Part shown: positions 26,539-33,947 of the stretch, one piece after another | Layout of the letters: every line of letters begins with the position of its first letter | Position numbering within the stretch: the stretch's first letter is position 1 | Assembly (NCBI GenBank): GCA_050178015.1 | Contig: JBFXGM010000007.1 | Span: 1-64,000, forward strand | Source: Gaoshiqia sp050178015 | GTDB lineage: Bacteria > Bacteroidota > Bacteroidia > Bacteroidales > Prolixibacteraceae | Length of the DNA: 64,000 bases | Direction: 5' to 3' | Notes under the pieces: generated by a model | Told to the model about the DNA's origin: nothing | The model's input: the letters and a program-made list of their open reading frames with translations, nothing else | Databases searched by the model: none | Made by a program: the position numbers and the translations under genes

Positions 26539-27168
26539 ATGGAAAAGAAAATTATTCATTTCAACGAACAAGATTTTAACAGGCAAAAAAGTGTATTCCT
26601 AAGTAATTCGCAAATCCTTAATGATATTGCGGATGAATATACAGCCCTTGGAATTGGCAAAATTAGCCCGGAGAGGGTGCAGGAAATCTTTTCCGGCAAA
26701 TTTGGCAGCATAGAGGCCGCATTGTCTGATGCTATCGAAAAAGAAGCTAAAAACAGCCTTGTAAGAGAAGTTTTTAAAAAAGGAGTTTTTGAGCGTTTCG
26801 AAAATTTTCAAACAAAGGTTGGGCAACTTGCCGCAAGGTTCGAAAAGAATCAGAGTGGAGCCCTGGGGATCGTTTCCACTCCATTGGGATATTTCTCCAT
26901 CCAAAATGGAAAATTCGAAATCACCAATGAAATTTGGCAGAAAATAAAGGATGAGCGGTGTTCTAATTTTATTTCGACTGAACAGGAGCAAAAAATCCAT
27001 GATGCTTTGCAAGCCCTTGCAGTCGCAAGCAACGACTTTATGTCATCGTTGGGAGAAGGCGTTAAGTTAAGGTATTTTCCACCAAATGAACCTTCTGATT
27101 TTCTCATTCTTGGTGATAATGGGTTTGAGCCTGATCCTGAGACTGATTATAAATTCTTAACACAGTAA
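26539..27168 (+). CDS. Hypothetical protein of the element
   Basis: The 209-aa soluble protein has no signal peptide, membrane helix or recognised catalytic motif. The N-terminal half is helical and charged (ISPERVQEIFSGKFGSIEAALSDAIEKEA), and the C-terminal part is acidic. It starts after the iteron-like tract and is followed 3 bp later by a small gene, so it begins the terS-containing string. An upstream in-frame ATG (26476) would run through a hairpin-forming stretch, and 26539 is preferred. Family unknown. Confidence 0.65.
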   Translation: MEKKIIHFNEQDFNRQKSVFLSNSQILNDIADEYTALGIGKISPERVQEIFSGKFGSIEAALSDAIEKEAKNSLVREVFKKGVFERFENFQTKVGQLAARFEKNQSGALGIVSTPLGYFSIQNGKFEITNEIWQKIKDERCSNFISTEQEQKIHDALQALAVASNDFMSSLGEGVKLRYFPPNEPSDFLILGDNGFEPDPETDYKFLTQ

Positions 27169-27171
27169 GCC

Positions 27172-27417
27172 ATGAATGAAGAAGCAATGAAAGCCTATTT
27201 GGAGCAAAACGAACAGCGGCTCCAACGTCTGGAAGATGCGATGTCAGGCACTCCGGGGAACCCTAAACAGCCTGAAAAGGATGAGAAGCAAACACAAATT
27301 GATGAATTCATCAATCAAATGAAAGCAATCAACACGGCCCCGGAGCCGGGTGCGGGTGCGGATGAGGGTAATGACGAATTTATCAAAATGATGAAACAAA
27401 TTAACAAATACAAATGA
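27172..27417 (+). CDS. Small acidic hypothetical protein
   Basis: The 81-aa protein has a charged coiled-coil N-terminus (MKAYLEQNEQRLQRLEDAM), a Pro/Gly-rich middle and two copies of an (D/E)EFIxxMKxIN motif (about residues 45-53 and 68-77). Its stop overlaps the start of the terminase-like gene as ATGA. No function is recognised; coupling to terS suggests a packaging or scaffolding partner by context only. Confidence 0.6.
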   Translation: MNEEAMKAYLEQNEQRLQRLEDAMSGTPGNPKQPEKDEKQTQIDEFINQMKAINTAPEPGAGADEGNDEFIKMMKQINKYK

Positions 27418-27941
27418 ATAGAATCCTTACCATAAAACAAGAAAAGTTTTGTCATGCGTATTTGGAGACAGGGAACGCAACAGCGGCTTACCGACAGTCT
27501 TATTCATGCGGTCGGATGAAAGATGCGACAATCAACAGGAAAGCAGTCGAACTCTTGAGAAACGGCAAGATTACGGCAAGGATTGAAGAACTACAATCGG
27601 AATTGCGAAAACTATCCGATATCACCAAAACGGAGGTATTGGCCGAGCTTGCCGCCATTCTCCGAGCAAGGATTACAGACTATCTACACTTCAATGGATT
27701 TCGAATTGCTTTCAAGTCCTTTGAAGAACTCACAGAGGCGCAAATAAAAGCGATCGAGAGTATTAAAGAAAATAGACATGGTGAGATTGAGTTAAAATTG
27801 CATGGGAAGTCCTGGACTATTGACAGAATATGTAAAATATTAGGCTATGATTCTGCAACTGATTTTAATTTGAACCTTGAAAAACTGGATGAATCCGCTA
27901 TCGATGCCATTATTGAAAGATTAATTCCTAAAAATCAATAA
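27414..27941 (+). CDS. terS: Terminase small subunit-like protein
   Basis: The 175-aa protein matches the Terminase_2 small-subunit family in its N-terminal half: LTIKQEKFCHAYLETGNATAAYRQSY..., then MKDATINRKAVELLRNGKITARIEELQ, a DNA-binding helix-turn-helix that recognises phage pac sites. The C-terminal half (KTEVLAELAAILRARITDYL...) fits the oligomerisation region. No large terminase, portal or capsid genes accompany it. In phage satellites a lone terS redirects a helper phage's packaging machinery to the satellite genome. It overlaps the preceding gene by 4 bp. Confidence 0.8.
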   Translation: MNRILTIKQEKFCHAYLETGNATAAYRQSYSCGRMKDATINRKAVELLRNGKITARIEELQSELRKLSDITKTEVLAELAAILRARITDYLHFNGFRIAFKSFEELTEAQIKAIESIKENRHGEIELKLHGKSWTIDRICKILGYDSATDFNLNLEKLDESAIDAIIERLIPKNQ

Positions 27942-27944
27942 ATT

Positions 27945-28226
27945 ATGAACTCGAAGAAAGACAAGATTGAATTGTTAAAAGCGATCCGGGCCGGAAAGAT
28001 CAAGCCGGAGGACTTGCCAGAAAACCCGACAATCATTTCAAATGTAAACGATGTTTTTTATGGAATGCTGATTTCTTTCAGTCGGTACCAACGCGGAAAG
28101 GAAGACCGTGTTGTATATGTTGGAGAGGCAATGCAAGCCCTGGAGAAAGCAGCACCGGAGATTTCCCGACTGGTTAAACAATACAGGGAGAAAGACCAGC
28201 ACAAAGGGGAAAGTATTGCTCAATAA
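27945..28226 (+). CDS. Small hypothetical protein
   Basis: The 93-aa charged helical protein (MNSKKDKIELLKAIRAGKIKPEDLPENPTII...) starts 3 bp after terS, so it is in the same transcription unit. It has no membrane segment or recognised motif. It may be a packaging or interference factor by position only. Confidence 0.6.
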   Translation: MNSKKDKIELLKAIRAGKIKPEDLPENPTIISNVNDVFYGMLISFSRYQRGKEDRVVYVGEAMQALEKAAPEISRLVKQYREKDQHKGESIAQ

Positions 28227-28324
28227 GCAATATATCAATAAGTTACGAAAAATATAATTGATTTTCAATATTGATTTTCAACTTTCTTTGATGGAAATTT
28301 GCTCCTAACTTTAAACTTCACGTT

Positions 28325-28582
28325 ATGAGAACAAGAACTTTTCAAGAAAAAAAAATGATTGACACCTTTTCTGGTGGAAAGGTTGTTACAGACTTCGAAA
28401 CCGGCATAATTCACGTCACTTCCGGTGATCGCTCAAGGTCGCTGCCCATTATGGGATTGTCCCTCAACGACCATGAACAGCTGATTCGAAAAACGGAATT
28501 GGAGAGCAAACCCGTTTCTGAACTAACCGTAAAAGAATTTGATGAACTCAACTTTTTAACTTTGAATTATGGCGAAAGGTAA
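28325..28582 (+). CDS. Small hypothetical protein
   Basis: This 85-aa protein is separated from the terS string by about 100 bp and probably has its own promoter. It looks beta-rich (GGKVVTDFETGIIHVTSGDRSRSLPIMG) with a helical C-terminus. The next gene starts inside its last codons (14-bp overlap), so the two are coupled. Family unknown. Confidence 0.55.
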   Translation: MRTRTFQEKKMIDTFSGGKVVTDFETGIIHVTSGDRSRSLPIMGLSLNDHEQLIRKTELESKPVSELTVKEFDELNFLTLNYGER

Positions 28583-28820
28583 AATATTCGTACAAGGCAA
28601 TTACCATGAGATGATCCGCAAGCTCAGGGCAGGAAAAACCGTTTATCTGGAAAATTTCTTTCACGATATTGCGATCAAGGTTGAACCGGGAAACCCAGAA
28701 TATTACACAGCGAAGCGTATGGGAGGGGGCTTCTACCAATTAAAGCGTGATACTAATTTGGCGTGTGAAACTTTGTTGGAAGCGAACCAGCTCACTGAAA
28801 AAGAGTGGTTAAATTATTGA
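28569..28820 (+). CDS. Small hypothetical protein
   Basis: The 83-aa soluble protein (MAKGKIFVQGNYHEMIRKLRAGKTVYLENFF...) overlaps the previous gene by 14 bp in another frame. No motif is recognised. It is the last plus-strand gene of the element and is followed by a possible hairpin terminator. Confidence 0.55.
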   Translation: MAKGKIFVQGNYHEMIRKLRAGKTVYLENFFHDIAIKVEPGNPEYYTAKRMGGGFYQLKRDTNLACETLLEANQLTEKEWLNY

Positions 28821-28943
28821 CTTCCGGCCTCATTTAGTCCCTCGTTTAGTCCCTGATTCCTTCAAATGACTGATATTCAATATGGATTGTGGATAAAGAC
28901 GTTCTACAACCCTGTAAAAGATCGTCAAAAAGGGAAATTTTAA

Positions 28944-28965
28944 TAGCCTCCAAGCCAAGGGGCTA
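28944..28965. terminator. Hairpin between convergent genes of the element
   Basis: TAGCCTC/GGGGCTA (28944-28950 with 28959-28965; one G-T pair) is followed by ATTTATTT. It could terminate the plus-strand string and, more weakly, the minus-strand gene at 28968. Confidence 0.4.
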
Positions 28966-28967
28966 AT

Positions 28968-29297
28968 TTATTTCTGTTTGATTTTAAACGCTAATGTTTG
29001 ATACGAACTTGTTGAGATATCCCAAAATTGGTATGAGAATGATTCCCGGTCATTGCTCACCGTTGCTGTGAAGTTGTTAAAACAATCGTCACAGCCTTCA
29101 ATACTTTGGATTTGTAGCTCAATGGATGGGTGATTATATTCGTAATATCCAACCGGATTTCGATACAGCGTTCCGGTTTCGGAATCAAACCTTTCCTCAA
29201 TTGATATTTCGCCATTTGATTTAAATTCATAAATAAGATAAAGAGGACGAGAATCAGAGGTCCTTTTTGATTTGGCAATATACAATAGTTCGTTCAA
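28968..29297 (-). CDS. Hypothetical protein, possible cargo gene
   Basis: This 109-aa beta-rich soluble protein (LYLIYEFKSNGEISIEERFDSETGTLYRNPVG...) has a CxxC (CDDC) near its middle. It is transcribed against the rest of the element. I do not recognise the family. Opposite-strand genes at the attR side of satellites are often accessory cargo, so a host-interaction role is possible but unproven. Confidence 0.5.
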   Translation of the reverse strand: MNELLYIAKSKRTSDSRPLYLIYEFKSNGEISIEERFDSETGTLYRNPVGYYEYNHPSIELQIQSIEGCDDCFNNFTATVSNDRESFSYQFWDISTSSYQTLAFKIKQK

Positions 29298-29310
29298 AAA
29301 ATATAAATAA

Positions 29311-29760
29311 TCAAGCGGCCATTGTGCCGAAATTCAATAGTTCTTTGACATGCTGATGATTTTTGATTGAGTTCGGGTTAATGGCGAACAGCCTGAAAAA
29401 TCGGGACAGCATCAAGCTGTTGTGGAATAGCACTTTATATGTTGCCATTGAAAATGAGTTTTCCCGCGTATCGGGGTTGCCCAATTGCATTATCTTGGCA
29501 ATATTTACCGTTGCCAAGGCTTTATTAAAGCCAAAGAAGTCAAACCCCTGCTCGAACTGGCGACGGAAGCGTTGTTCTCCAGAAAGGCTGTATCGACCTA
29601 GCTGGAGGAAGTTAATCCGTGAAGGGATACTCAGGTATAGCATGAAAATCTCAATCATAAAATCTCGTCTGCATTTATTGAGCTTTATTTTGGAAACAGC
29701 TAAAGCGTCAAGAACAATTTTTGAATATAAATCATAAATCGCAGGGGTGGCCACAATCAA
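29311..29760 (-). pseudogene. Internally deleted transposase
   Basis: A single 149-codon frame appears to join the start of a DDE transposase (RRDFMIEIFMLYLSIPSRINFLQLGRYSLSGEQRFRRQFEQGFDFFGFNKAL) directly to a transposase C-terminus (YKVLFHNSLMLSRFFRLFAINPNSIKNHQHVKELLNFG). The catalytic core that normally separates them is missing. It is therefore a deletion derivative that cannot transpose by itself. I base the family on sequence pattern; the exact IS group is not determined. Confidence 0.55.
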
Positions 29761-29862
29761 AGTAATTAACTGGTAATTAATACTTTAAAGATACAAACCC
29801 CTGCGGTTTCAACCTAATAAATTAAAGGTTATTTTGCTGAATATCAGATTATTAACTAAGTT

Positions 29863-30003
29863 TTAACCGAAGTATTGAATATAGGTATTGCCTATTATTG
29901 TTGTGTAAAATTGTTCCTGAATGTTTTCCTCACTATCATCTGAACAGCTTGCAAAACTAACAATTAGCACAAATGCAAAATATAAGAATCTTTTCACTGC
30001 CAT
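29863..30003 (-). CDS. Very small lipoprotein
   Basis: This short 46-aa frame has a clear lipoprotein signal (MAVKRFLYFAFVLIVSFASC, lipobox FASC with Cys20). SDDSEEN follows; acidic residues right after the lipidated Cys resemble the Bacteroidota surface-export signal. The mature part is only 27 residues. It may be a truncated larger lipoprotein or a real small cell-surface protein carried by the element, for example for superinfection exclusion (speculative). The stop is TAA. Confidence 0.55.
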   Translation of the reverse strand: MAVKRFLYFAFVLIVSFASCSDDSEENIQEQFYTTIIGNTYIQYFG

Positions 30004-30096
30004 TTTACGAATGAAGTTATAGGATATACTGATTTGATGGAGAAAAGTTCTTAATGTACCTGATCAATTTTGGAGGAGCCAGACGTTTGAACGCAC

Positions 30097-30123
30097 AAAA
30101 AAAGGGGTAACCACTGTTACCCC
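30097..30123 (-). terminator. Element-borne terminator that now serves tmRNA
   Basis: The perfect stem GGGGTAAC/GTTACCCC (30104-30123) is followed on the minus strand by seven T. It lies about 145 bp downstream of the tmRNA 3' end, inside the element. Confidence 0.75.
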
Positions 30124-30210
30124 CTAAAGATTTAAATGTTGTGGCTGTGTTGAAAATCACATTCAAATATACATCTTAATTCTGTCCCCCAAAAGACCTA
30201 TTTTCTTTTT

Positions 30211-30230
30211 GGCTGACTAAATGCTGACTA
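30211..30230. repeat. Right copy of the 20-bp subterminal repeat
   Basis: GGCTGACTAAATGCTGACTA is identical to 23147-23166. It lies about 30 bp inside attR, versus 140 bp inside attL for the left copy. Confidence 0.75.
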
Positions 30231-30259
30231 ATTCAGTTTAAACAAACTGATAATCAGCA

Positions 30260-30280
30260 TTTTTTGTGGAGATGCCGGGA
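30260..30280. repeat. attR-type 21-bp direct repeat within ssrA
   Basis: This copy is the one that completes the tmRNA acceptor stem and part of the T arm. It is identical to 22987-23007. Confidence 0.9.
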
Positions 30281-30661
30281 GTCGAACCCGGGTCCAAACG
30301 AGGAAGCAATATGCTTTCTACATGCTTAGCCAAGACTTGGTTTTCGAGTAGCAGCTGGATCAAGGCCACCGACCGCTACCTTAGCTTCTTAAGTTTCGCA
30401 AAAGTCCCGAAGCTAAACTTTCGCTATTCCCGATTTACTTGCACCGCCGAATCGGGCCGCTTCAGGAAAGTAGCACCCGGGCGATGTCTTGTCCTGGCAC
30501 CTGGTGCCTGGATTAAGTGTAATCTACTTAGTAGAATTACGCAGCAAGAGCGTAGTTATTTTCGCCAATTAAAAGTTTGCCCGTTGAGATTATTGAGCCA
30601 ACAGACAATGCTCAGCATGCTTACATACCTCTTCTACCCGCTGTCAAAACCAGTCATCCCC
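30267..30661 (-). ncRNA. ssrA: Transfer-messenger RNA (tmRNA)
   Basis: This 395-nt RNA rescues stalled ribosomes together with SmpB. The 5' end GGGGATG pairs with the 3' CATCTCC, with discriminator A at 30267; CCA is not encoded. The 5' tRNA-like part (GACTGGTTTTGACAGCGGG) and the 3' T arm (GGGTTCGACTCCC) are intact. The resume frame at 30566-30537 reads GENNYALAA then TAA, a typical Bacteroidota degradation tag (with the charged Ala in front). The element at 22987-30280 is integrated at its 3' end and restores the gene exactly. Confidence 0.96.
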
Positions 30662-30676
30662 GGTAGATTAGGAATG

Positions 30677-30684
30677 CAAAGATA
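30677..30684 (-). promoter_or_regulatory. -7 box of ssrA
   Basis: TATCTTTG on the minus strand ends 15 bp before the tmRNA 5' end, which suits a short 5' precursor trimmed by RNase P. The -33 region is not consensus. Confidence 0.55.
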
Positions 30685-30778
30685 CTACAATTTCCGCCGA
30701 AATGTTCCATTTGCGAAAAGTTTGGACTGAAATTATTGCTTTTCCGGGTACGAATTCCCCTATAGTTTCCTCACCCGG

Positions 30779-30809
30779 TTTGCCATTCACTCGAATATCC
30801 CTATCTTTA
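30779..30809 (+). promoter_or_regulatory. Promoter of the saccharopine dehydrogenase-like gene
   Basis: TTTG (30779-30782), a 19-bp spacer and TATCTTTA (30802-30809; last base off consensus) lie 24 bp before the ATG at 30834. Confidence 0.55.
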
Positions 30810-30833
30810 AGAATCAACCAAATCCATGTACGT

Positions 30834-32039
30834 ATGAACATTGGCATTTTACGGGAAACACGTCGCTGGAACGACCGCCGGACAGCTATTACACCGGAGG
30901 TGGCAAAACTAATCCGTGAAAATTTTCCACAGGTCCGTGTCTTTGCGCAATCCAGCAAGGTGCGTATTTTTTCGGATGACGATTACCGCATGGCAGGCGT
31001 GGAAGTAGTGGATGATATTTCGCATTGTGATGTGCTCATCGGTGTGAAAGAAGTGGCTGACGATGCGCTGATAGACGGAAAAACATACGTTATGTTTTCG
31101 CATGTAGCAAAAAAACAGGCCTATAACCAGCGATTCTTCAGGGAAATGGCCCGAAAAAACATCACCCTGATCGATTACGAATACCTGACCGACCGGCATG
31201 GGGACCGCTTGGTAGCTTTTGGTTTTTGGGCCGGAGTGGTTGGGGCTTACTATGCATTTCAAGGGGTGGCCAAACGATTTGGGGGGCTCGCGCTACCCGG
31301 CCCGGAGGTGTGCCGTGACTTACAGGAATTGCACCATCAGTTGCGTGCGCTAACCATGCCCCCGTTAAAAGTACTGCTTACCGGTGGCGGCCGGGTAGCT
31401 GCCGGGGCACTCGAAATTATTTATGAGTTGGGCATCAAAGAAGTTTCCCCGCGCGATTTTTTGGAACGCGATTATCATCATGCCGTATTTTCCCGGCTCG
31501 ACCCGGAAGATTACGTGGCCCGCAAAACAGGCAAATACACTCGTGATGATTTCTACTCCCATCCGCAACAGTACGAGTCCACTTTTTTGCCATACGTGAG
31601 CGCTGCAGATGTGTTTATCCCCTGTCATTTTTGGGACCGCGAATCGCCTCATTTTTTCACACCGGAACACCTTCAATCGGCTAATTTCAATATCTCCCTC
31701 ATCGCTGACGTCAGTTGCGATGTACCCGGACCAATCCCGACAACCATTCGGACTTCAACCATCGAATTGCCTTTCTATGATGTCGATCCGAAAGATCTGT
31801 CCGAAAAACCAGCGTTCTCCTCCGCCCGGCACATCACAGTTATGGCTGTAGATAACCTGCCAACAGCCTTACCGCTGGATGCCTCGCGCACGTTCAGCCT
31901 CGACTTCTACTACCAGGTGCTTCCGGCACTGTTTGGTTCAGATAAAGATGGCATTATTCGACGGGCTACCATTTTGAAAGCAGGTAAACTCACTGAACGG
32001 TTTGCCTACCTGAATGATTTTCTGGAAGGGAACAACTGA
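30834..32039 (+). CDS. NAD-dependent saccharopine dehydrogenase (lysine-forming)-like enzyme
   Basis: The 401-aa protein belongs to the alanine/saccharopine dehydrogenase superfamily. The N-terminal domain starts with the family pattern MNIGILRETRRWNDRRTAITPE. It continues with DVLIGVKEV and HVAKKQAYN, which hold the substrate-binding Lys and His. A Rossmann NAD site is seen as LLTGGGRVAAGALEI (about residue 185). The C-terminal part has ADVSCDVPGPIPTTIRTSTI. Overall order and length fit lysine-forming saccharopine dehydrogenase (Lys1) more than alanine dehydrogenase. The first 44 codons of the longer open frame lie over the promoter and are excluded. Confidence 0.85.
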   Translation: MNIGILRETRRWNDRRTAITPEVAKLIRENFPQVRVFAQSSKVRIFSDDDYRMAGVEVVDDISHCDVLIGVKEVADDALIDGKTYVMFSHVAKKQAYNQRFFREMARKNITLIDYEYLTDRHGDRLVAFGFWAGVVGAYYAFQGVAKRFGGLALPGPEVCRDLQELHHQLRALTMPPLKVLLTGGGRVAAGALEIIYELGIKEVSPRDFLERDYHHAVFSRLDPEDYVARKTGKYTRDDFYSHPQQYESTFLPYVSAADVFIPCHFWDRESPHFFTPEHLQSANFNISLIADVSCDVPGPIPTTIRTSTIELPFYDVDPKDLSEKPAFSSARHITVMAVDNLPTALPLDASRTFSLDFYYQVLPALFGSDKDGIIRRATILKAGKLTERFAYLNDFLEGNN

Positions 32040-32163
32040 ACATCCGATTGATTGGTAAGGATATGCGCATCGGTTGAAATAAAATATTCAGGAATAGGAA
32101 AGAAAAATGGACATCCTTTCAGGTTTTTCAATGAAAATATTATTTTTGCATCCCGTTAATGAT

Positions 32164-32236
32164 CGGGATGTAGCGCAGTTGGTAGCGTACCACGTTCGGG
32201 ACGTGGGGGTCGTCCGTTCGAGTCGGATCATCCCGA
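32164..32236 (+). tRNA. tRNA-Pro (anticodon CGG)
   Basis: The 73-nt cloverleaf has acceptor CGGGATG/CATCCCG with discriminator A. The D arm is GCGC/GCGT, and the anticodon stem CCACG/CGTGG has loop TTCGGGA (anticodon CGG). The T arm is GTCCG-TTCGAGT-CGGAT. CCA is not encoded. Confidence 0.95.
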
Positions 32237-32262
32237 CAATATAAAAACAACACATCAACACA

Positions 32263-32295
32263 AGCTCGTAAACAACTCTGTTTACGGGCTTTTTT
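32263..32295 (+). terminator. Terminator after tRNA-Pro
   Basis: The 12-bp stem AGCTCGTAAACA/TGTTTACGGGCT (one mismatch-type pair) has a 4-nt loop and is followed by TTTTT. Confidence 0.85.
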
Positions 32296-32324
32296 ATGCG
32301 CTTCCAGTTTCCGCTAATTTATTA

Positions 32325-33122
32325 TCATTTTAACATTTGCTCAATTTTCTCCTCCAGGTTCCTGATGGCCATTAATATCGTCGTCATTTCCGGTTGGGCC
32401 TCCGGAAATTCCCGGCTGGTATAGGCATAAAACCGCCATATTTCCAACACATCATCGGTAACAACCGCGTAAGGTTTGTACACAGGATTGAGTGATTTTA
32501 ACAGAATGGTGCCGTCGGCATTCACTGTTACCAGCTTAAAAACAAAATCCTGTTGTCCTTTCAGAATAACAATACAGGGAGTATCTGCTTTAATGATCGT
32601 CCAGTCCGGCACGTACTGCGCAATGATGTCGCTACTTTCAGGAACTGGTAACATAGAATCTCCCGTTGATGGAAAAATGCGGAACGTTCCGTCCGCAGGA
32701 AGGTTGGGCAGCGAATACTTCGGTAATGATGCAATAAATTCAGGATCGTTGTACCCAGCCATGTACCCGGCTTTTGCCTTCACCGGCACGTACTCTACGT
32801 TTTCGTTGTTCGAGCGGTCAACCGAAATGGCCAGCACCCGTAAATTTCCGCCCCGGATGTACACATCATTCCCGGCTTCCAGTTCCCGTATTTTTAGTTC
32901 ACCAAGTTTGGAAAGGTCAATTTTCAACAAGGTATCAATGCTTATCTTGAAGAATTCAGAAAAATTCAGGTAGTCCGTCGGTTGCGGCGACTTGGTATTC
33001 CCGGCCTCAATGGCGGCCAGTTTTGCACGGGTCAAGCCCAACTTTGCAGCAAGCGTTTCCTGGCTCAATTTCTTACGATCACGAAGAAATTTGATGTTTC
33101 CGGCGAAAAAAATCCTTTGCAT
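32325..33122 (-). CDS. XRE-type regulator with S24 (LexA-like) autoprotease domain
   Basis: The 265-aa protein has an N-terminal XRE helix-turn-helix (about 5-60: LSQETLAAKLGLTRAKLAAIE) and a C-terminal S24 peptidase domain. The LexA/UmuD/CI self-cleavage set can be read: an Ala-Gly bond at about 118-119 (VKAKAGYM), Ser156 in TGDSMLP and Lys196 in FVFKLV. It is divergent from imuA-imuB-dnaE2, with a palindrome between the two starts. It therefore probably represses the mutasome and is inactivated by RecA filaments after DNA damage. That link is inference from family and context. Confidence 0.9.
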   Translation of the reverse strand: MQRIFFAGNIKFLRDRKKLSQETLAAKLGLTRAKLAAIEAGNTKSPQPTDYLNFSEFFKISIDTLLKIDLSKLGELKIRELEAGNDVYIRGGNLRVLAISVDRSNNENVEYVPVKAKAGYMAGYNDPEFIASLPKYSLPNLPADGTFRIFPSTGDSMLPVPESSDIIAQYVPDWTIIKADTPCIVILKGQQDFVFKLVTVNADGTILLKSLNPVYKPYAVVTDDVLEIWRFYAYTSREFPEAQPEMTTILMAIRNLEEKIEQMLK

Positions 33123-33158
33123 TCCAATATTTGATTGTTATATTTAGAAACAAGATAC

Positions 33159-33175
33159 TGTTATTAATCGTAACA
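33159..33175. promoter_or_regulatory. Candidate operator of the mutasome regulator
   Basis: TGTTATTAATCGTAACA has 5-bp inverted arms (TGTTA/TAACA) around a 7-bp centre, between the divergent S24 regulator and imuA. A half-site-like ATTGTTA lies at 33134-33140. Confidence 0.5.
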
Positions 33176-33197
33176 AATTTAGGAATATTTTTTAATT

Positions 33198-33947
33198 ATG
33201 AGTGAGTTAGCCGATAAAAAAGAAATCATCAGGCAACTGAAAGAGAAGATTCTTTCGTTGGAGGGATTTGGCACCGGGCCGGATAGCCACTTGCTCGATT
33301 TTGGGCTGGGGCCGATGAACGCGGCATTTCCCGGGGGCGCTTTCCCTGTCGGGGCAATACACGAATTTATCAGCCCAACGGAAGCCTGCGCTGCCGCGGC
33401 CAACGGATTTCTTGCGGGGCTACTGAGTACACTCATGAAAAAAGGAGGTATTTGTCTTTGGGTAAGCACCGGGCATAAATTGTTTCCATCGGCACTGAAG
33501 TTTTTCGGAGTTGAACCGCATCGGGTCATTTTTATTGATGTCAGGCGTGAGAAGGACGCTTTGTGGGTTATGGAACAAGGGCTAAAATGCAATGCTTTGG
33601 CTGCTGTTGTTGCGGAAATCGGGAACATCAGCTTTGCCGAATCCCGGCGCTTGCAGCTCGCTGTCGAAACCAGTAAGGTAACCGGCTTTTTGCATCGGCA
33701 ACAACCGCGCATCGAAAATACCCTGGCCTGTGTATCCCGGTGGAAAATCAGGCCTTTAGCAAGCCGGAGCGGCGGACTACCCGGAGTAGGATTTCCCTGT
33801 TTGGAGGTGGAACTGGTTAAAATACGCAACGGCAGACCGGGTGTTTGGCAGTTCGAGTGGAAAAATGGAGCACTCAAGGTTTTACCCGATCGGAATAGGA
33901 TTGCGGCAAAACCACCGGTAGCTCAAAAGCAACAACATTATGCCTAA
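33198..33947 (+). CDS. imuA: ImuA-like RecA-fold mutasome protein
   Basis: The 249-aa protein is the first gene of the imuA-imuB-dnaE2 cassette. The pattern GLGPMNAAFPGGAFPVGAIHEFI followed by GGICLWVSTGHKLFPSALKFFGV matches ImuA/SulA-like RecA-fold proteins; no intact Walker A loop is visible. ImuA is thought to help recruit or regulate the error-prone polymerase complex. It overlaps imuB by 8 bp and faces the S24 regulator, so damage-induced expression is likely. Confidence 0.88.
   Translation: MSELADKKEIIRQLKEKILSLEGFGTGPDSHLLDFGLGPMNAAFPGGAFPVGAIHEFISPTEACAAAANGFLAGLLSTLMKKGGICLWVSTGHKLFPSALKFFGVEPHRVIFIDVRREKDALWVMEQGLKCNALAAVVAEIGNISFAESRRLQLAVETSKVTGFLHRQQPRIENTLACVSRWKIRPLASRSGGLPGVGFPCLEVELVKIRNGRPGVWQFEWKNGALKVLPDRNRIAAKPPVAQKQQHYA

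Larger units (their letters stand above)
22987..30280. mobile_element. Integrative element in ssrA, phage-satellite (PICI-like) layout
   Basis: The 7.3-kb element is bounded by 21-bp direct repeats of the tmRNA 3' end. It carries a tyrosine integrase next to the left end, an excisionase-like HTH protein, a candidate replication protein followed by iteron-like repeats, a terminase-small-subunit-like protein and several small unknown genes. Two minus-strand cargo genes and a transposase remnant lie near the right end. No relaxase, conjugation, capsid, portal or large-terminase genes are present. Base composition is visibly more AT-rich than the flanks. This combination is that of phage-inducible chromosomal islands, although no helper-phage link can be shown from the sequence. 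Confidence 0.8.

Noticed and set aside
25336..27941. Conjugative or mobilisable element interpretation of the ssrA island.
   Set aside because: No relaxase, coupling protein or transfer genes are present, while a terminase small subunit is; the satellite reading fits better.
30266..30730. Open reading frame of about 150 codons on the plus strand.
   Set aside because: It lies wholly over the tmRNA gene on the opposite strand; the RNA gene explains the sequence.
30702..30833. 44-codon upstream extension of the saccharopine dehydrogenase-like gene.
   Set aside because: It covers the promoter boxes at 30779-30809 and has no family similarity; the family start MNIGILRET lies at 30834.
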